NCBI GenBank assembly: GCA_025449115.1
Contig: JAHLKC010000028.1
Location: 274,362-338,361, forward strand
Direction of reading: 5' to 3'
DNA: 64,000 nucleotides
From: Chytridium lagenaria
Lineage: Eukaryota > Chytridiomycota > Chytridiomycetes > Chytridiales > Chytridiaceae
The position numbers and the translations under genes are program-made. The notes beneath the pieces are model-generated. The model ran no database searches. It was not told where the DNA came from and saw only the letters and a program-made list of their open reading frames with translations. Positions 38,610 through 51,542 of the stretch are shown one piece after another. Position 1 is the stretch's first letter. Each line of letters begins with the position of its first letter.

Positions 38610-38679
38610 GAAGAAAAAAAAAGGTAAAATCGCCGTGTTGGACGTGACAATTGGATCCTACTAGAAGAAAAAAAAAGGT
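38610..38679. promoter_or_regulatory. Duplicated 16-mer between eIF3a and eIF3l
   Basis: GAAGAAAAAAAAAGGT occurs exactly at 38610-38625 and again at 38664-38679, 54 nt apart, inside the 199-nt gap between the two eIF3 start codons. The second copy ends just before the eIF3l ATG (38687). Both could be shared promoter or leader elements; function is inference. Confidence 0.4.
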
Positions 38680-38686
38680 GCCCATC

Positions 38687-41017
38687 ATGTACCAAGGAGA
38701 GCAATTCGATGAGGTGGGTGCTCTAGCCTGGATGGCATGCAGTCGATAGATTGTTGCATCTGATATTGATTCTGACTTTGCATGCAGGACGAGGTGGTTG
38801 CGGAGGAGGTTGAGCTGCCCACCGTTTACACTGGCGACTTCACTGAAAGCTATCGAAGACATTGGTATGCATTCTTTCTGTCAACATTGCTTTACAGTCG
38901 TGTGTGTCATATCTTTTTTAACTTCTGAACTGAAGAATACGCACCGGAGGTCGATCTTTTCTCAGGGCCAATTCCTGCCTCAAGACATTCCTGATGTTGT
39001 GACGGGGTTCTTACGTCGGATGCACCAGGCCATCAGCGAGCGTTCTGGATGGGAGCTTCATAGCCTTTACGAAAGTTCTTTTAACAAATTGACTGAAAAA
39101 GTTCTACGCAAAGACCGCCTGGCCCCCTGCGGATGCGGTTGCTGTGGTTGTCGGCGATGATGGTCAGTTTTGAAAAAGGGACTATCGAATTCTTGCTGAT
39201 ATTCGCGGGTAGACCAAATCTTCTTAATCCTCTACAAGGAGCTTTACTACAGGCACGTTTACTCCAAACTTCAGCCCACCCTGGAGGACCGGCTTGCCTC
39301 ATATGCCAATTACTGCGATCTTTTTAACTTTATCTTGAGTAAGCTGGCCAATTGTTCCGAGCACTTCTAACATATATGTCAAAAGACAATTCATCGGAGC
39401 CTACGGACCTTGAACTTCCCAACCAATGGCTTTGGGACATTATTGATGAGTTTATCTACCAGTTCCAGGCTTTCTGCCAGTACAGGAGCAAAGTTCAGAA
39501 CAAAACTGAGGCGGAGGTCGAGATATTGAAGGAAAGACCTGACGTGAGTTGTCTACACTTAAAAATAGCAAGGTTGATGACGGTGTTTAGGTTTGGAACG
39601 TTCTTAACGTTTTAAACGTTTTGTACTCGCTTATTCAAAAGTCGAGGATTAATGAGCAGCTTCATGTTTCTAAAAACGGCGGAGATATGCTGTAAGTTTT
39701 AGAAATCTTATTTTATGGCTCAACTCTTCATTTAGTGAGGCAGCTGGAGAATTCGGATCAAGGCCGCTGTACAGGATGCTGGGATACTTCTCCATTGTTG
39801 GCCTCCTCCGCGTACACTGTCTTTTGGGAGACTACACAATGGCATTAAAGACCATGGAGAACATTGAGCTTTCCAAAAAGGTAACTTAGCGTGAGCTTGT
39901 CATTAGTTTAACACCATCTCTGATATCTTGTTATTAGGGTCTTTTTGCGAGAGTCACTGCTTGCCACATTACCACGTACTATTACATTGGCTTCTCATAC
40001 ATGATGATGAGGAGATACTCGGACGCTATCAAGGCTTTCTCTCACATTCTTCTGTTCGTGTCTCGCACCAAGCAATACCACACTCGGTCTTACCAGTACG
40101 AAGTGGTGCGTAGGATTTTTTGACATTAATATTGTATTTAACCTATAGCAGATCTCGAAGAAATGCGAGCAGATGTATGCATTGCTTGTGATGGCTGTTA
40201 CTCTTATGCCCCAGCGCATTGACGAGAACGTACGTCAATTATTGTGCTCTTAGTGTGCTAACTATTTTACTCGTTTAGGTGCACACTGCCATGCGCGAGA
40301 AGTACGGCGAGCAGCTGGCCAAGCTTCAAAAAGAGTAAGCACTTCGTGAATTTTTGCACATCTTTGGTTCTGTTGTTACGTGTTATTACGGTCTTGAGGA
40401 CTGACTTACCAATTCTTTGTAGAGGAGAGGAAAGTTTACCTGTTTACGAAGAGCTCTACCTTTTCGCCTGCCCAAAATTTATTTCTCCTGCTCCTCCAAA
40501 GTTCGACGAGGTTCAGAACATGTCTCAAGCTCCCACCCAACTTCAACTTCGTGTTTACCTCGACGATATCCGCCAACAAATCCTTGTTCCTACCATCCGT
40601 TCATATTTGAAACTCTACACCACCTTGAGAATAAGCAAGCTTGCAAGCTTTTTGGACAAGAGTCCTGAAGAGCTTAGGTGGGCCGAACTGTCTTTCGTCC
40701 ATTGTATTTACGCGATTTCTTTAGGACCGAACTACTTTGCTACAAACATAAGACCAGTCAAAGGCGCTACGAATCAGGCAGCGTTCTCGATGGCGATTAC
40801 GCGACTAACTTTGATCTTGATTTTCACATCAAGGATGTAAGCTGTTTCCACAATCTTCCATATCCCATCGCATTCTTTTATTAACATTAAACTCGATTTT
40901 ATTCAGGATATGATTCACATCGTCGAAAGCAAGGCTGGTCGCCGTATTGGTGACTGGTTTATCCGCCACATCGAAAAGTTCGATGACACTATTGCAAACC
41001 TCGACCGCAAGGCATAG
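38687..41017 (+). CDS. EIF3L: Translation initiation factor eIF3 subunit l
   Basis: PCI-domain subunit of the eIF3 octamer core. Start MYQGEQFDE, intron, then [58 protein letters not shown] (frame break near 39100), [130 protein letters not shown] and the winged-helix end [20 protein letters not shown], ending NLDRKA with TAG at 41015. About nine introns. eIF3l is absent from budding yeast but present in most other fungi and animals. Confidence 0.95.
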
Positions 41018-41052
41018 ATTATGTTAAATAGGATAAAGGAGCTGCATTTGGA

Positions 41053-41613
41053 TTAACTCGAGATAAGAAAATCTCGTAGATCTTGCTTCGAGAGCCCCTT
41101 CAAGCGATAGATCTTTGTTGTCAATTTTGACTGATCTCCAGCCAATTTTTTTTCCAGCCGTTCTACCTCGATCACCTTCTCGCGGATATCATTCCGCAAT
41201 CTTTCTATTTCCTTGTCTAGTCGGTCCTGTTCTGTTATTTTTGTCTTAGTTTTTTTTTAAACCATGAAATAAGGCGGCTTAGATCCCCAGCAAAATAAAG
41301 CACATCTCAAACCTCCGAGTATAGTTTTTTAGCGGGCTCTTGATCAATTTTGAGCATAAGGCTGCCAATATTGAACCACACTCGTTTTCCTATTATATAA
41401 TATTAGTCCAAAATACACACCTTAGACAACGAACCTTCGTCAATGTCTTTTCGATGAAAACATCTTAACGCTTCTCTGTTAGTGTTTCTTCTCCGATCAT
41501 AATCAATGATCTTGTATCGATCAGTCAAATTCTCTTTCACTCACTCACTCACCAATTGTCTATGAATGAGAACATCCTCTGCCAGTCGCCTTTTTATGCT
41601 TTAACTCAACCAT
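41053..41613 (-). CDS. PDRG1-like prefoldin-family protein
   Basis: Small beta-type prefoldin-like protein, a partner of the R2TP/prefoldin-like chaperone module in animals. Pieces: LAEDVLIHRQL, intron, IIDYDRRRNTNREALRCF, HRKDIDEGSLSK, intron, KRVWFNIGSLMLKIDQEPAK, intron, EQDRLDKEIERLRNDIREKV and a terminal helical tail, TAA at 41053. The DxxRNxNREALR block and the DQxxLDKEIExLR block match human PDRG1 in order and spacing. Start ATG 41613 requires one fewer A in a run near 41590; a further A is needed after the second intron. Convergent with eIF3l (35 nt between stops). Confidence 0.72.
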
Positions 41614-41777
41614 TATTTGAAGAAAGAGAAAGGCTGGAGACTGGTGAAACTCGCACCTCTATTTCTGCTTGCTCTGAGTGTCTATTGAGAATCAATCAGT
41701 AATCTCTTTCACATGTTGAATGACCCTACTTTTTATCTCTTCCATTTCGACAAACTTAAAGTTCGAAGACTGCGGAT

Positions 41778-42352
41778 ATGGCATTTGCAGCAAGAACAAA
41801 CGGTGAGCATAGGACAACAATAAGCGTATACCTTTGTTCACATGCGCAGTAAGATTACCACCGAAGTAAATAAGAGTATTGTTTATCCGCAATCTACCAT
41901 ACAAGATCACAAATGAGGAGTTATATGATTTGTTCGGAAAGTGAGTGTCCTGGCTTTAGTACTGACGGCATACTGACTCAATGTATCTAGGTATGGTCCA
42001 ATAAGACAGATAAGACTGGGAAGCTCTACGGAAACAAAGGGAACTGCTTTTGTTGGTTTGTAAGTGCTGCTGGAACTCATTCTAAACTTTCTTTCAGTTT
42101 ACGAGGATATCTTTGATGCAAAAGCTGCATGTGACCATCTCAGCGGTTTTAACATCATGGGTACGAGTAGTTTTACTGAGTTTTTCTGATGAAACATAGG
42201 GCGATATTTGATTGTTTATACTTTTCCTCGACGAAGCAAGCAAAGCGGTCGGACTCAACTCGGAAGGTAAAGCACAATGTTTGCAGGATATATGTTAACG
42301 GTATATAAAGGAGGCTGAAATCAACGAAATGAAGACAAAGTATGGTGTTTAA
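41778..42352 (+). CDS. SF3B6: Splicing factor 3b subunit 6 (p14)
   Basis: RRM protein of the U2 snRNP SF3b complex, located next to the branch-point adenosine. MAFAARTN, intron, VRLPPEVN, a segment reading [20 protein letters not shown], intron, [67 protein letters not shown] and the tail [16 protein letters not shown] at 42350. The full human-like protein can be followed, at about 125 residues. Raw sequence carries three indels: loss of G at about 41863, gain of A at about 41872, loss of T at 42215-42217. Five introns. Confidence 0.93.
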
Positions 42353-43477
42353 TGTTGAAACTTGTACAATAATAGAGGGTATTGCTTGAGACGATGAGTG
42401 TGTATTATTGTTTGTTTGTCAGGGGAAGATTGCGCAAGAGTTCAAGTTTAAATTGATGCAATACACTCGCACTCGACTCGACTCTCCTCCTTTTATACTT
42501 TTCGAATCCTTCCTTGCTGGAACTCCGTGGCGTTATTCCTCAGGGCTCCTCTTCTAACCACTCTTGCGGCGGTGCAACTCTTGCAGGAGCTGTACCAATC
42601 CAGGTCTTCCTTCAACGGAGAGACGCCGGCACCACGTACACTTTGGTTCTTTCACCCTACTGTTGTAAACCCTCCTACACCTCCTTCTATGCTCTATCTT
42701 TTACAACAGTCACACCTTATAATCCCCAATCAGTGTCTGGATGTTTCATACGACGCGTCCAGACATGACACACGTCACGTAGAAGTTGAAACCTGCAGAT
42801 TGACTTAACATTTGATGGCCCACATATGGCCCAACGGCAGAACTTCATGCTTCTCCACGAATCCGATCCTTTGCGGCATGTACATTATGATGAAGCCAGC
42901 GGCACATTGCCTTTATTGTAATAAACAAGCAGTCTCGCTTGCCTTAGTTTAGATAAAGAAAAGATAAATGGCCGCGCCGTAGGTAGACGTATTGTCCAGT
43001 AGCTGATAATAGGGAATGATTCAACGAAAAGGAAAGGGGGCAAATTAAAAGAAAAGTAGCCAGGTCTCAACGTTCAACACCAAGTAATTAAACACACAAG
43101 TAAACAGCAACCATCCTCTGGGAAACAATCCTATGGGAGGACACAAAAATGCACCTTTAATTAATATTCCAAATTAGAGCTTGGATTGGGAAAGTCAGCA
43201 ACGGCAATGGATATAACCTAAGCTGGTGCTGGACGAAGAGGCCCCTTATCTCAAGGGAGTGCCGTGGCAACGTGTGCAGGTAACCATTTACATACACGCG
43301 GACGATACTTGGAACAACTAATCCGAAAGCTTACATTCCACATTTTGTCTCCATTATTCCCAACTCATGGAAGTCTAGAAAGGCGTCTGAATACTAAAGG
43401 TATTCTACATATGTATTATTCATGTACTATTTCACATCACCATTCATAAAAAAGTGGGAGTTGGAGAGGACATCAAG
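42353..43477. other. Intergenic, largest gene-poor gap
   Basis: G+C-richer stretch 42500-42800 is open in two plus-strand frames (42514-42768 and 42527-42808) but gives no recognisable protein and no intron signals that join it to anything. The rest is A/T-rich. An unidentified or decayed gene is possible. Confidence 0.35.
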
Positions 43478-46400
43478 TTAATCCGGGGGCTGCTCCAAAA
43501 TCAAGAACGAGCGGTCCGCCAACCCATCCATTACTGAGCTTGCCTCATCATCCAGACCAACTTTGCTCCGATCCAGCGCTGCAAAAACGTCGGCAAGATT
43601 ATACTCCGAATCCCCCTTGATCATTACTCTCGGAGACCCGCCAGGCATTCCATTACAATGCTGATGTCTGACATACATCGCCGGAGAGGAAGAACGAGAC
43701 GTGTACTTCGATGCCCCCAAGCACTCTCTTTCGACTATTTTGACAACCTCGGATCTCACCTCGAGAGCCCAAATTTCAAAGTTTTTCAGCACGTCATCTA
43801 TAGAGTTTTTGGAGAACACTATATCACTGCGTGCCCGCTCAAATTCTGCCGTGTTTTCTCTCCGAGGGTTTCCAGCCGCTGCGGCGGCGACGAGATACTC
43901 CAGAGACCCCCTTGCAGATGTTGGACTAAAAAGAGTTGATGTTGTTGAACCCTTATCTGGAGACAGAAGCATGGGACTACCGTTCCGAGAGGGTCCAAGG
44001 GACTCAACGTTGGGATGCGGAAGTCGTACGTTGTTGGGTGACGACAGTGGAAGGGTTCCTTCCCGTGGGCTTGGTTGACTTATGACAGCCGATATCTTTT
44101 TCTCCGTTGCATCCAACTTTAACACGACAGCCGCAAGACGGTTTTGCACAAACGTGAGCACCGATTTGATCTCAAGTACGATAAATCGAGAAAGATTTTC
44201 TATGGCTCCTTCATCATCAAACTTTACGTTGACTTCGCTAGAGTCTAGACGCTGTTCGGGGCGCCCCGTAATGCAAAAAACGGAGACCCGGTTGCTCCTC
44301 TCCGTTTCATTAAGTCAAAGTCTGCTGCAGTAGCAGTGCTTCTGAGCTCAGACATTTTATGCATGACATGAAGCTTCTTCCGCAGTATCTCACTTTCTTT
44401 CCGGAGTTGCATGGCCATCTGCTCATTGTTTGCTTTTCAAACAGTAGCTGCTTAATGTCCTGAGCTTGTCTTGAGGTCTGAACAATAAACTGATCTTCCT
44501 TAGCTTGAGGCTTTGGAGTGCTGACCTGCATTCATCAGCTCATTCTGAGTTGTCGGATATCAGAGTCCTTGGCTTCCAACAGCAAGACGCATTGAAATTG
44601 CCGCGTCTGCTCCCCTCCAATGAAATCCATGCTAGTTTGATCAACGTATTTCGGAGCTTTGCTCTAAGGACCGCGCGGTTATCTCTGTTTTCACGTCTTG
44701 GTACAGGCTCTTTATAGTCTCATCTAGCGCGGAAATCTTCTCTTCTAAAAGTCTTTTCCTTTTCTGTCTCTTTTAAATCCTCCATCTTCTGCTTTGTTCT
44801 GCCCAGCTCTAAGCCAAATTACGGCCCAGGTCATTGGCACCATCAGCAACTGCTGAAGCCGCTGCTTGGTTTCCAGTAGAGATGATTTCAAACTGCAGAT
44901 GCTTTCGGTCGAGTTCAACTTCACGGTACTTATTCAAAAGCTCGTCGTTATTTCTTTTCGCATCTTCTAATTGAGCCCGGGAAAGCTCTAGCTCTCTTTG
45001 AGATTCGGTGTTAGCTGCCACGTAGCTGGACATCTCTTTCATATGGTTTTCGCTCATTCTTTGAATGCGATCGAAAGCTTCCATCAGTCGTTTATCAAGC
45101 TTGTCCTTTTCCATCTCCTCAGTCTTTCTTCTACCTTGAAATTTCTTTCGACAATGCCTCAAATTTAGACTTCTCGGCATTCACACCATCCAACTCTCGT
45201 TGGAGCTTTTGCAGTTGAGAGCGGAGTGCTGCAACTTCGTCGACTTGCTCTTTGTTTCTATCCTTTAGTCGTTGCTCCAGCTTTCTGACGCTAGAAATGT
45301 TAGCCTCTCGTTCCCTCCTCATCATCGAACAGACTTCGTCTAAGTCTTTGACCTTGCCACGTTCTCCTTCCAAATCCATTTTTTGACGCTCGAAAGCAAC
45401 AACCACCTCGTTCACTTTTCGAATAATCGACAACAGTCGGATGTCCTCAAGATTCGAGGAAGTAACAGCTTGCGACAGAGAGAGGCTCGTGCTCGCTCCA
45501 AGCATCCTAGAGTCCTCTGAAACGTTGGGGGTGACGATTGAAACAGAGTATATGCACTTTGATATCTCCTCTAGTACGAACATTAAAGCAGCGATCTTTG
45601 GACTTTTTTGCCTCTCCCGACTCTGATCTTTTTAGCTCATCCTCAAGAGTCTTTGAGTCTTTACTGATACGTATTGTTTCCTCGCGTAGTTCTAAGTATC
45701 TTCGGTCAAGCTCATTATACATCCCGATGCGATGCGTAAGCGCAGATAACTCCTTATCTGTCGCGTTGAGTCTTGACCGGAGAAGGCTGATTTCACCCTC
45801 CATTGCCCTAGAAGCCATCTCATAAGCGTTGCATTTGGTGGTCAACTCTTCAACTTGATCACTCCCTCTTTGTGCTTTTTCAAGAAGCACGTCATTCTCA
45901 CTTTCGAGCTCTTTCAGGCGTTTTTTTGAAAGCTGAGGCCATTTTGGCCCTATCCCTGTACTCACTTTCTATCTCGTCCAGCTTCTTTCTCAATTCTTCA
46001 TTTTCCTTTTCAACTCTTTCTCTGTTCCAAAGCCGTTTCTTTTTCAAGCCGTTCGACCAGTTCTAGTCGGCCCCTAAGAATATCTTCCTCGTGACTTTTT
46101 CGATCACGTAATTCATTTGACTCTTTCTCCAAACGTTGGCGTAGTTCTTGATTTTCTCTTATTAAGATTTCATGCCGTTCAGATGATTCACTCATCAGTT
46201 TGCTTTTTAGCTCCAAAAGTTCATGATTCAAGCGTTCGCGGCCTTCATCAGAATCCTTCTTCAAGGCGTTTTTAAGAGCGAAAATTTCTGCATTTTTTGT
46301 TTGACGGTCGCTATCAAGCTCTTTCGAGAGTCGTTCCAAAGATCTTTCGAGTTCAACCAATTTTGTCTCGGCTCTCTCCGCTCTAAGGAGAGTCTTATTA

Positions 46401-49400
46401 AGCTCTTGTTCTTTTCCGTGCAACAGCTCCCGAGCAAGCTTGTCGTGTTTCTGAACTTCAACAAGCTCTGTAACTTTTGCTTGAAGTTTTTCGGATAGTT
46501 CAGCGATTTTTGAGTTGATAGAAGTGTTCTCTTTTGTGAGCTTCTCGATATTTTGGTGGTTTTTCGTTATAGTTTCTTTGTACTTGTTGTGCTCACTAGC
46601 AAACTTACGATTTGCTTCTGTCAGTGTGCTATGTTGCGAACGAGCATGCTCGTATAGACTAGTGGCCTCCCTTAATGATTTTTCAAGAGATTGAAGCTTA
46701 TCGTGCTCCCTTGACCTCTCAACTTTCAAATTTGAAAGTTCTTCTTTAAGTCTACCAATAGTTTCCTCAGATATACGAGATCTCTCCACATGTTCAACTT
46801 TAAGTTTTTCAAACTCTGTAACCATGTGATTTGTTCTCTCCATATTCTGAGATAGCTTCTGGGTAATGTCGGAAATTTCCATTTCTTTCCTTGAGAGAAC
46901 TTGATGCCTCTCCTGAATTACCTTTTCCATATTGGAGATGGTTCGGTTGAAATCTGATTTGGCGGATTCAGCAGAATTGGAGAGTCGGATAAGTTCATTC
47001 GAATTAACGGCCTTTTCCGCCTCGAGCTTCGCAATGTACGCTTCCTTCTCTCTCAAGGTTTCTTCTTTTTGCTTCACAATGGAATCCCTATCCTTCAGTT
47101 GCAATTGATTTTCTTTATCTGATTTTGAGCTTCGGCGAGTGCTCTCTTTAGATTCTCATTGACGTGCATGGCTTTCTGCTTCAGAGTTTCGAGCTCCTTT
47201 GACAGTCTTTGAGTTTCGGAAGTCTTTTCTTTCTCAATCGCTTTGATAGCAAGCTCTTTCCGGTCGAGCTCGCTTTTGAAGCTAAGCTGCGTTGTTTGGA
47301 GCGTTGTTTCTAAACTCTGAACTTTCGACTTTGCTTCTTCCTGGGCTTTAATAAGGCGAATTTCAAAGTCTTGTTCGAGTCGAAGAACTCGAACTCTGCC
47401 TCTTTCTTCATTATAGACAATCGCGCCTCACTTTCTTCCATCAGAATTTTGGAGCGTTTTTCCATTTCCTCTCTTGTGCGTTGCAATTCAGCGTTCAACG
47501 TTGTCAATTCTGAAGAGTGAACCGATTTTTCTGCCATCCTTTCGGCCGCGACAGAAGCCAACTCTGCTTTGTGCGAGTTCCGGACTCTGTCAATTTGGTC
47601 TGCACACTCTCGCTTTAGCTTCTCTATTTCAGTCTCCTTGGATGAGATGAGCGACGTCTTTTATACTCGTTCTTTTCAATCTCGGTCTTCAGTGACTGTA
47701 TTGTTGATTGATGCTTGCTATTTGCTTCAACAAGTGCTTCAGCCTTTGAGCGAACGCCTCCTTTTCCTTGCTGACTTTTTCCAGGTCGTGCTCAAGACCA
47801 GTAATTTTAGACTTAGCTCCGGAAAGTTTGTGCTCCATCGTCTCTTTGTCTATTTTATGGGTCTTTTCAGCAGATTTAATGCTTTCCTGAAGCTCGGAAA
47901 GTGTCTGAGAAAGATCCATGATTTTTGCTTCAGCCGCTTCTAGCTTCTTTTGGGCTTCTGCGAAATTCTCCGTCATCTCTTTCAATGTCCTTTCAGTCTC
48001 TAGTGCTTTCTGGCTTCTTCTTCCTCCTTCCTCCTCTTTTCTTCTTCTTGCACCAATTTTTTCGACTCATTTTCCAGTTCTTCCTTTTTCTTCTGCCTCT
48101 ATCGTCATCATCCTCGTCGCTTTGAGCCTCAGCATCAAAATCAAGCGTCGATGTTTCAGAAAGATGTTTCTTTCTTATTGATGCCTCCGCAACAGATTTG
48201 TAAGCATCAAGCCACGACATTTAGCTTGCTTTGAGGATGCTGAAAATAAAAATCTCTTGGATTTGCCTTGCGGACTTGCAGAGCTGGCTGATGAGCCAGC
48301 AAGAAGAATCTCAATCTCAAAAGATTTCTAACGTCTCCATCTTCAGCAACATCACTAACGCGACAGTTTCGGAGGTTGGCTTGTTCGATGAGGTGGAGTT
48401 TATCGCGCCAGTCTTTTCGTGCAATGAGGAGAAGGTCGTTAAAGAGAAAGAGCGACGGGCTTTTTGGTGTCTCCCACCATCATATGAAGGATTCTTCACG
48501 AATGAGGTATCGATTAGGAGCGATTATGTTGATTTTCTATAGATTGTTAAATCTTTAGTTTGAGATGTGTGTAGATACCTCAATAAAACTTGTTTGCACG
48601 TCGACCATCTTTCTGACGCCTTCAGCTGCTCTTGCTCCGTCATTGACCTGTGAAATTATTCCTTGAAGCCGGTCCATGGCTTCTTTCAGGACGGGATAGT
48701 CTCGGTGACCATCGTCAGTGTGCTTTAATATTTCCTATCCCAAAATTTAACATTTGAAACAGTGTTTGAGTTTGGTCTACCTTTAAAAGAAGCGGATACT
48801 TGCAAATTCGCTGAACTGGCTTTATTAAAAAGCTTCCCAAATCTAAATTTCGAGTAACGGGATTTTTGTATGTTTCCTGACAGCGCATAAATTTCAAGGT
48901 TAAAAAATGTGGAAATACCTCTAGAAAGGATCTAAAAGATTTATTTGAAGTCAGAAGCTTTGAAGCTTGTTAAGCGAAAGAGAATGATTTCCGCAGTAGA
49001 CAGAGTAACTGGCAAAGCTATCCCCATTGCCAGGAAAATGGAACCGATGCATCCAATGATCGATTCTTGCGCCAATTTCTCCTCAAACTTTTGAAGAAAT
49101 TCCTAAAGTTTTGTTTTTCAGTTGGGATTGTTGGGATTGGAGGTAACATACGGAGTTTATGGCATGCAGTTCGTCCACGTTGGAGAAAAGCGCGTCAAGA
49201 TTCTTGCTACTTCCAAACTTATTTTCTGACATTGGTCTCATGAATACCTGGTTATGTCAGTAGTTTACCGAAAAATAAAAAAATACATCGATTATAATCC
49301 TCAGATCCCGAATGTAATCACGTTCCGTCACAATAAGTTCCCAAATTGCCGTCATTCTTTTTTTGTCAGCTGAAGACATAGATGCTAATTCTTCAGGGGT

Positions 49401-51338
49401 AAGGCGTTCTTGCCAGTTCAAAGACGAAACTGGACTGACCGGTACATCAATATGCTCATACTTGTCATACGACCCCATGCCAGGAATCGCGATTGAGAGT
49501 GTAAACGACGGGGCGCTGCTGGCGCGCTTATGACCTCTACTTTGAGGAACAAGACTTGGCGCAGACGGACTGGGTGACACGCCTGTACCGACGTTCGAGT
49601 TTGATCCCACAGAGCTCCTTGATTTCGTTGATAAGCGCTCAAGAACAGGTTCTAAACCAAGGTCCATATCTTCCTCATACTCTTCTGTGTTTCCAAGAAC
49701 GTTGATTGAGCTTTTGCTGCCAATTTGAGATCCACCCGGCGCTGAAAGAGAGCGCAATCTTCCCTTTTTCGTGTCCTTTTCGTCCTTTCCAAGATTTTTT
49801 TACAAGTCTTTTGTACCATGACTTTCTTCTATCACCAGGTGCAGATGAACCGGCGCTAGCATCCTCAACTGAGTTTCTGACATCACTTTTCGCGTCCAAT
49901 GCAATGGGCGGGGGTAGGGCCATCATTTGTGGCCCCGGTGTTGGGGCTAATAGGTGAAGTCTCGGCCTGCTTCGATTGCGCTCCAGAAACTTTCTCCGAA
50001 GGAACTGCTATTGCTGTGGCCGGAAACCATCCAGATCGGGCTTCTTTACCACCAAGATTTGTCATTCCTCGCCACCATCCGCCCTCAGGAGCCTCTAGAA
50101 CCACAATTACATCTCCGGCATGCAATTCAATCTCATCGGCTTTCTCTCGAATGTAAGAAAACCGGCAAGTCACTTGGGTTCCAGGCGAGACTGGCTTTGG
50201 AACCTCAAGCTCTGGCTCAGTTTCTGGCTCTCGCTCCTGCTCTGGCTCGCTCGAGGGAATAGTGAAGACAGCAGAAACACTATCGTCATAGATATCTGGC
50301 TGTTCGACAGTTTCTACGAGGGCTGTCGGGGTTTCTCTTGCAGCTATCAAAGCTTCTCCTTCTTCCCATGTCTCAAGCTCAACGCAGCTTGAAGGGAAAA
50401 ATCCGGCTTGCCCATTTTTGTCTGATAAAGATCGGTTTATTCCTCTCAACCAGTATTCATCGTCAGTAGACGGTGTGGGCCTCTAGTTCAATGACTTCCC
50501 CGACCTCCAGTTCCAATTCGTCTTCGTCACTTGCTTTGTTGTCCCGAATTACGCGTAACGAGGTTCCCGGCGCCCATTCCGTCATTTTTTTTTAGGTCTG
50601 CTTTCCTGTTCTCTTTCCGATTCTGAATTGGGGCTTTGGGGGATAGGTATGCTTTCCAGAGGGCGAGGTCGTTTTCTTCATGCCAAACGATGGGTTGTCA
50701 TCCTCTTCTGCGGCCCGGTGCAAGTCATTTAAAGATTTTCTTGACGATTCAGCCTTTTGAGACACATCCTGGAAGCTTCTATCACTAAGTGCGTCCAGAG
50801 ATTTTGAGCGGTTAGTAGAAATTTTGGAGGCGTCGAGGTCAGCTTGTGCCAAACTCAAGTACTAAGTTTGGCCTTCGAGCCTTTTCCTGATTTTACGTCC
50901 TTCAGGCTTTGAATTGAGCCTTTAAAGCTTTTTGTTGATTCGGAACTTCTACCCTCTCTGACAGACGTGGATTTCATTAGCGATGATTCTGAAGGCAACT
51001 GTGACGGCATATTCGATTCGTTTGTAGACACACGCTCAGCGCTTACAGATCTTTGCGGAGTCGAGACGCCAGATCTTGAGCTTTAGAGTTTTTGCGAGAT
51101 AGGGTTGGAACTTTTAGCGATGACGAGGAGGGGAGAAGCTTTGAGATCTGCTCCGAGAGTGACGTTCCCGAAGGCTTAGGAGAGGCAGCTCTGTCCGGAG
51201 TGATTGATCTGGATGAAGATGATGAGCTTCGTCGTCTTAAAGCTACTTTATCAGGAAGTGGAGAGCTGGAGGCTTAGGGGACGTCGACCTCGATCTCTCC
51301 ATCTCTGCTGCCTCCCCAGCAGAAGTGAGACTCGCCAT
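43478..51338 (-). CDS. Giant RhoGEF: SH3-SH3-DH-PH-long coiled coil
   Basis: Reading from the right: a Ser/Lys-rich, probably disordered region (51338-50592; may instead be 5' leader), then from ATG 50585 a first SH3 (SDEDELELEVGEVIELE; YWLRGINR; GQAGFFPSSCVEL) and a second SH3 (FSYIREKADEIELHAGDVIV; GGWWRGM; SGWFPATAIAV). A Ser-rich linker leads to a DH domain (ADKKRMTAIWELIVTERDYI; LDLGSFLIKPVQRICKYPLL), then a PH domain (APNRYLIREESF; SLFLFNDLLLIARKDWRDKL; KRFLFSASSKQAK). The PH C-terminal helix (MSWLDAYKSVAEASIRKKHL) lies just across a TAA that disappears if one A is restored at 48220-48222. The coiled coil continues for about 1,500 residues with perhaps eight further frame breaks, ending in a Ser/Pro-rich tail (FLILEQPPD, TAA at 43478). 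DH/PH acts on a Rho-family GTPase. Confidence 0.7.
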
Positions 51339-51542
51339 GAGTGCTTTTGTTGTTGACAATTTTGGATTTGTCACGATGGGACAAAATAATAAACAAACCA
51401 GAAACACATGCAAGAAACAAATTAGACCAGTTTGATACTTTTTTCATGTTAAAAAGCATATATTGAATCTTTTAAATTGACTGCGGCCTTAGAGATCATT
51501 TTTCATAATGCCTAGTATTGTAAGCTCACACTGACAGACAAA

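Noticed and set aside
41860..41880. Reassigned TAA codon in SF3B6
   Set aside because: Two opposite single-base indels recover the exact conserved residues, and TAA, TAG and TGA all serve as normal stops in clean genes here.
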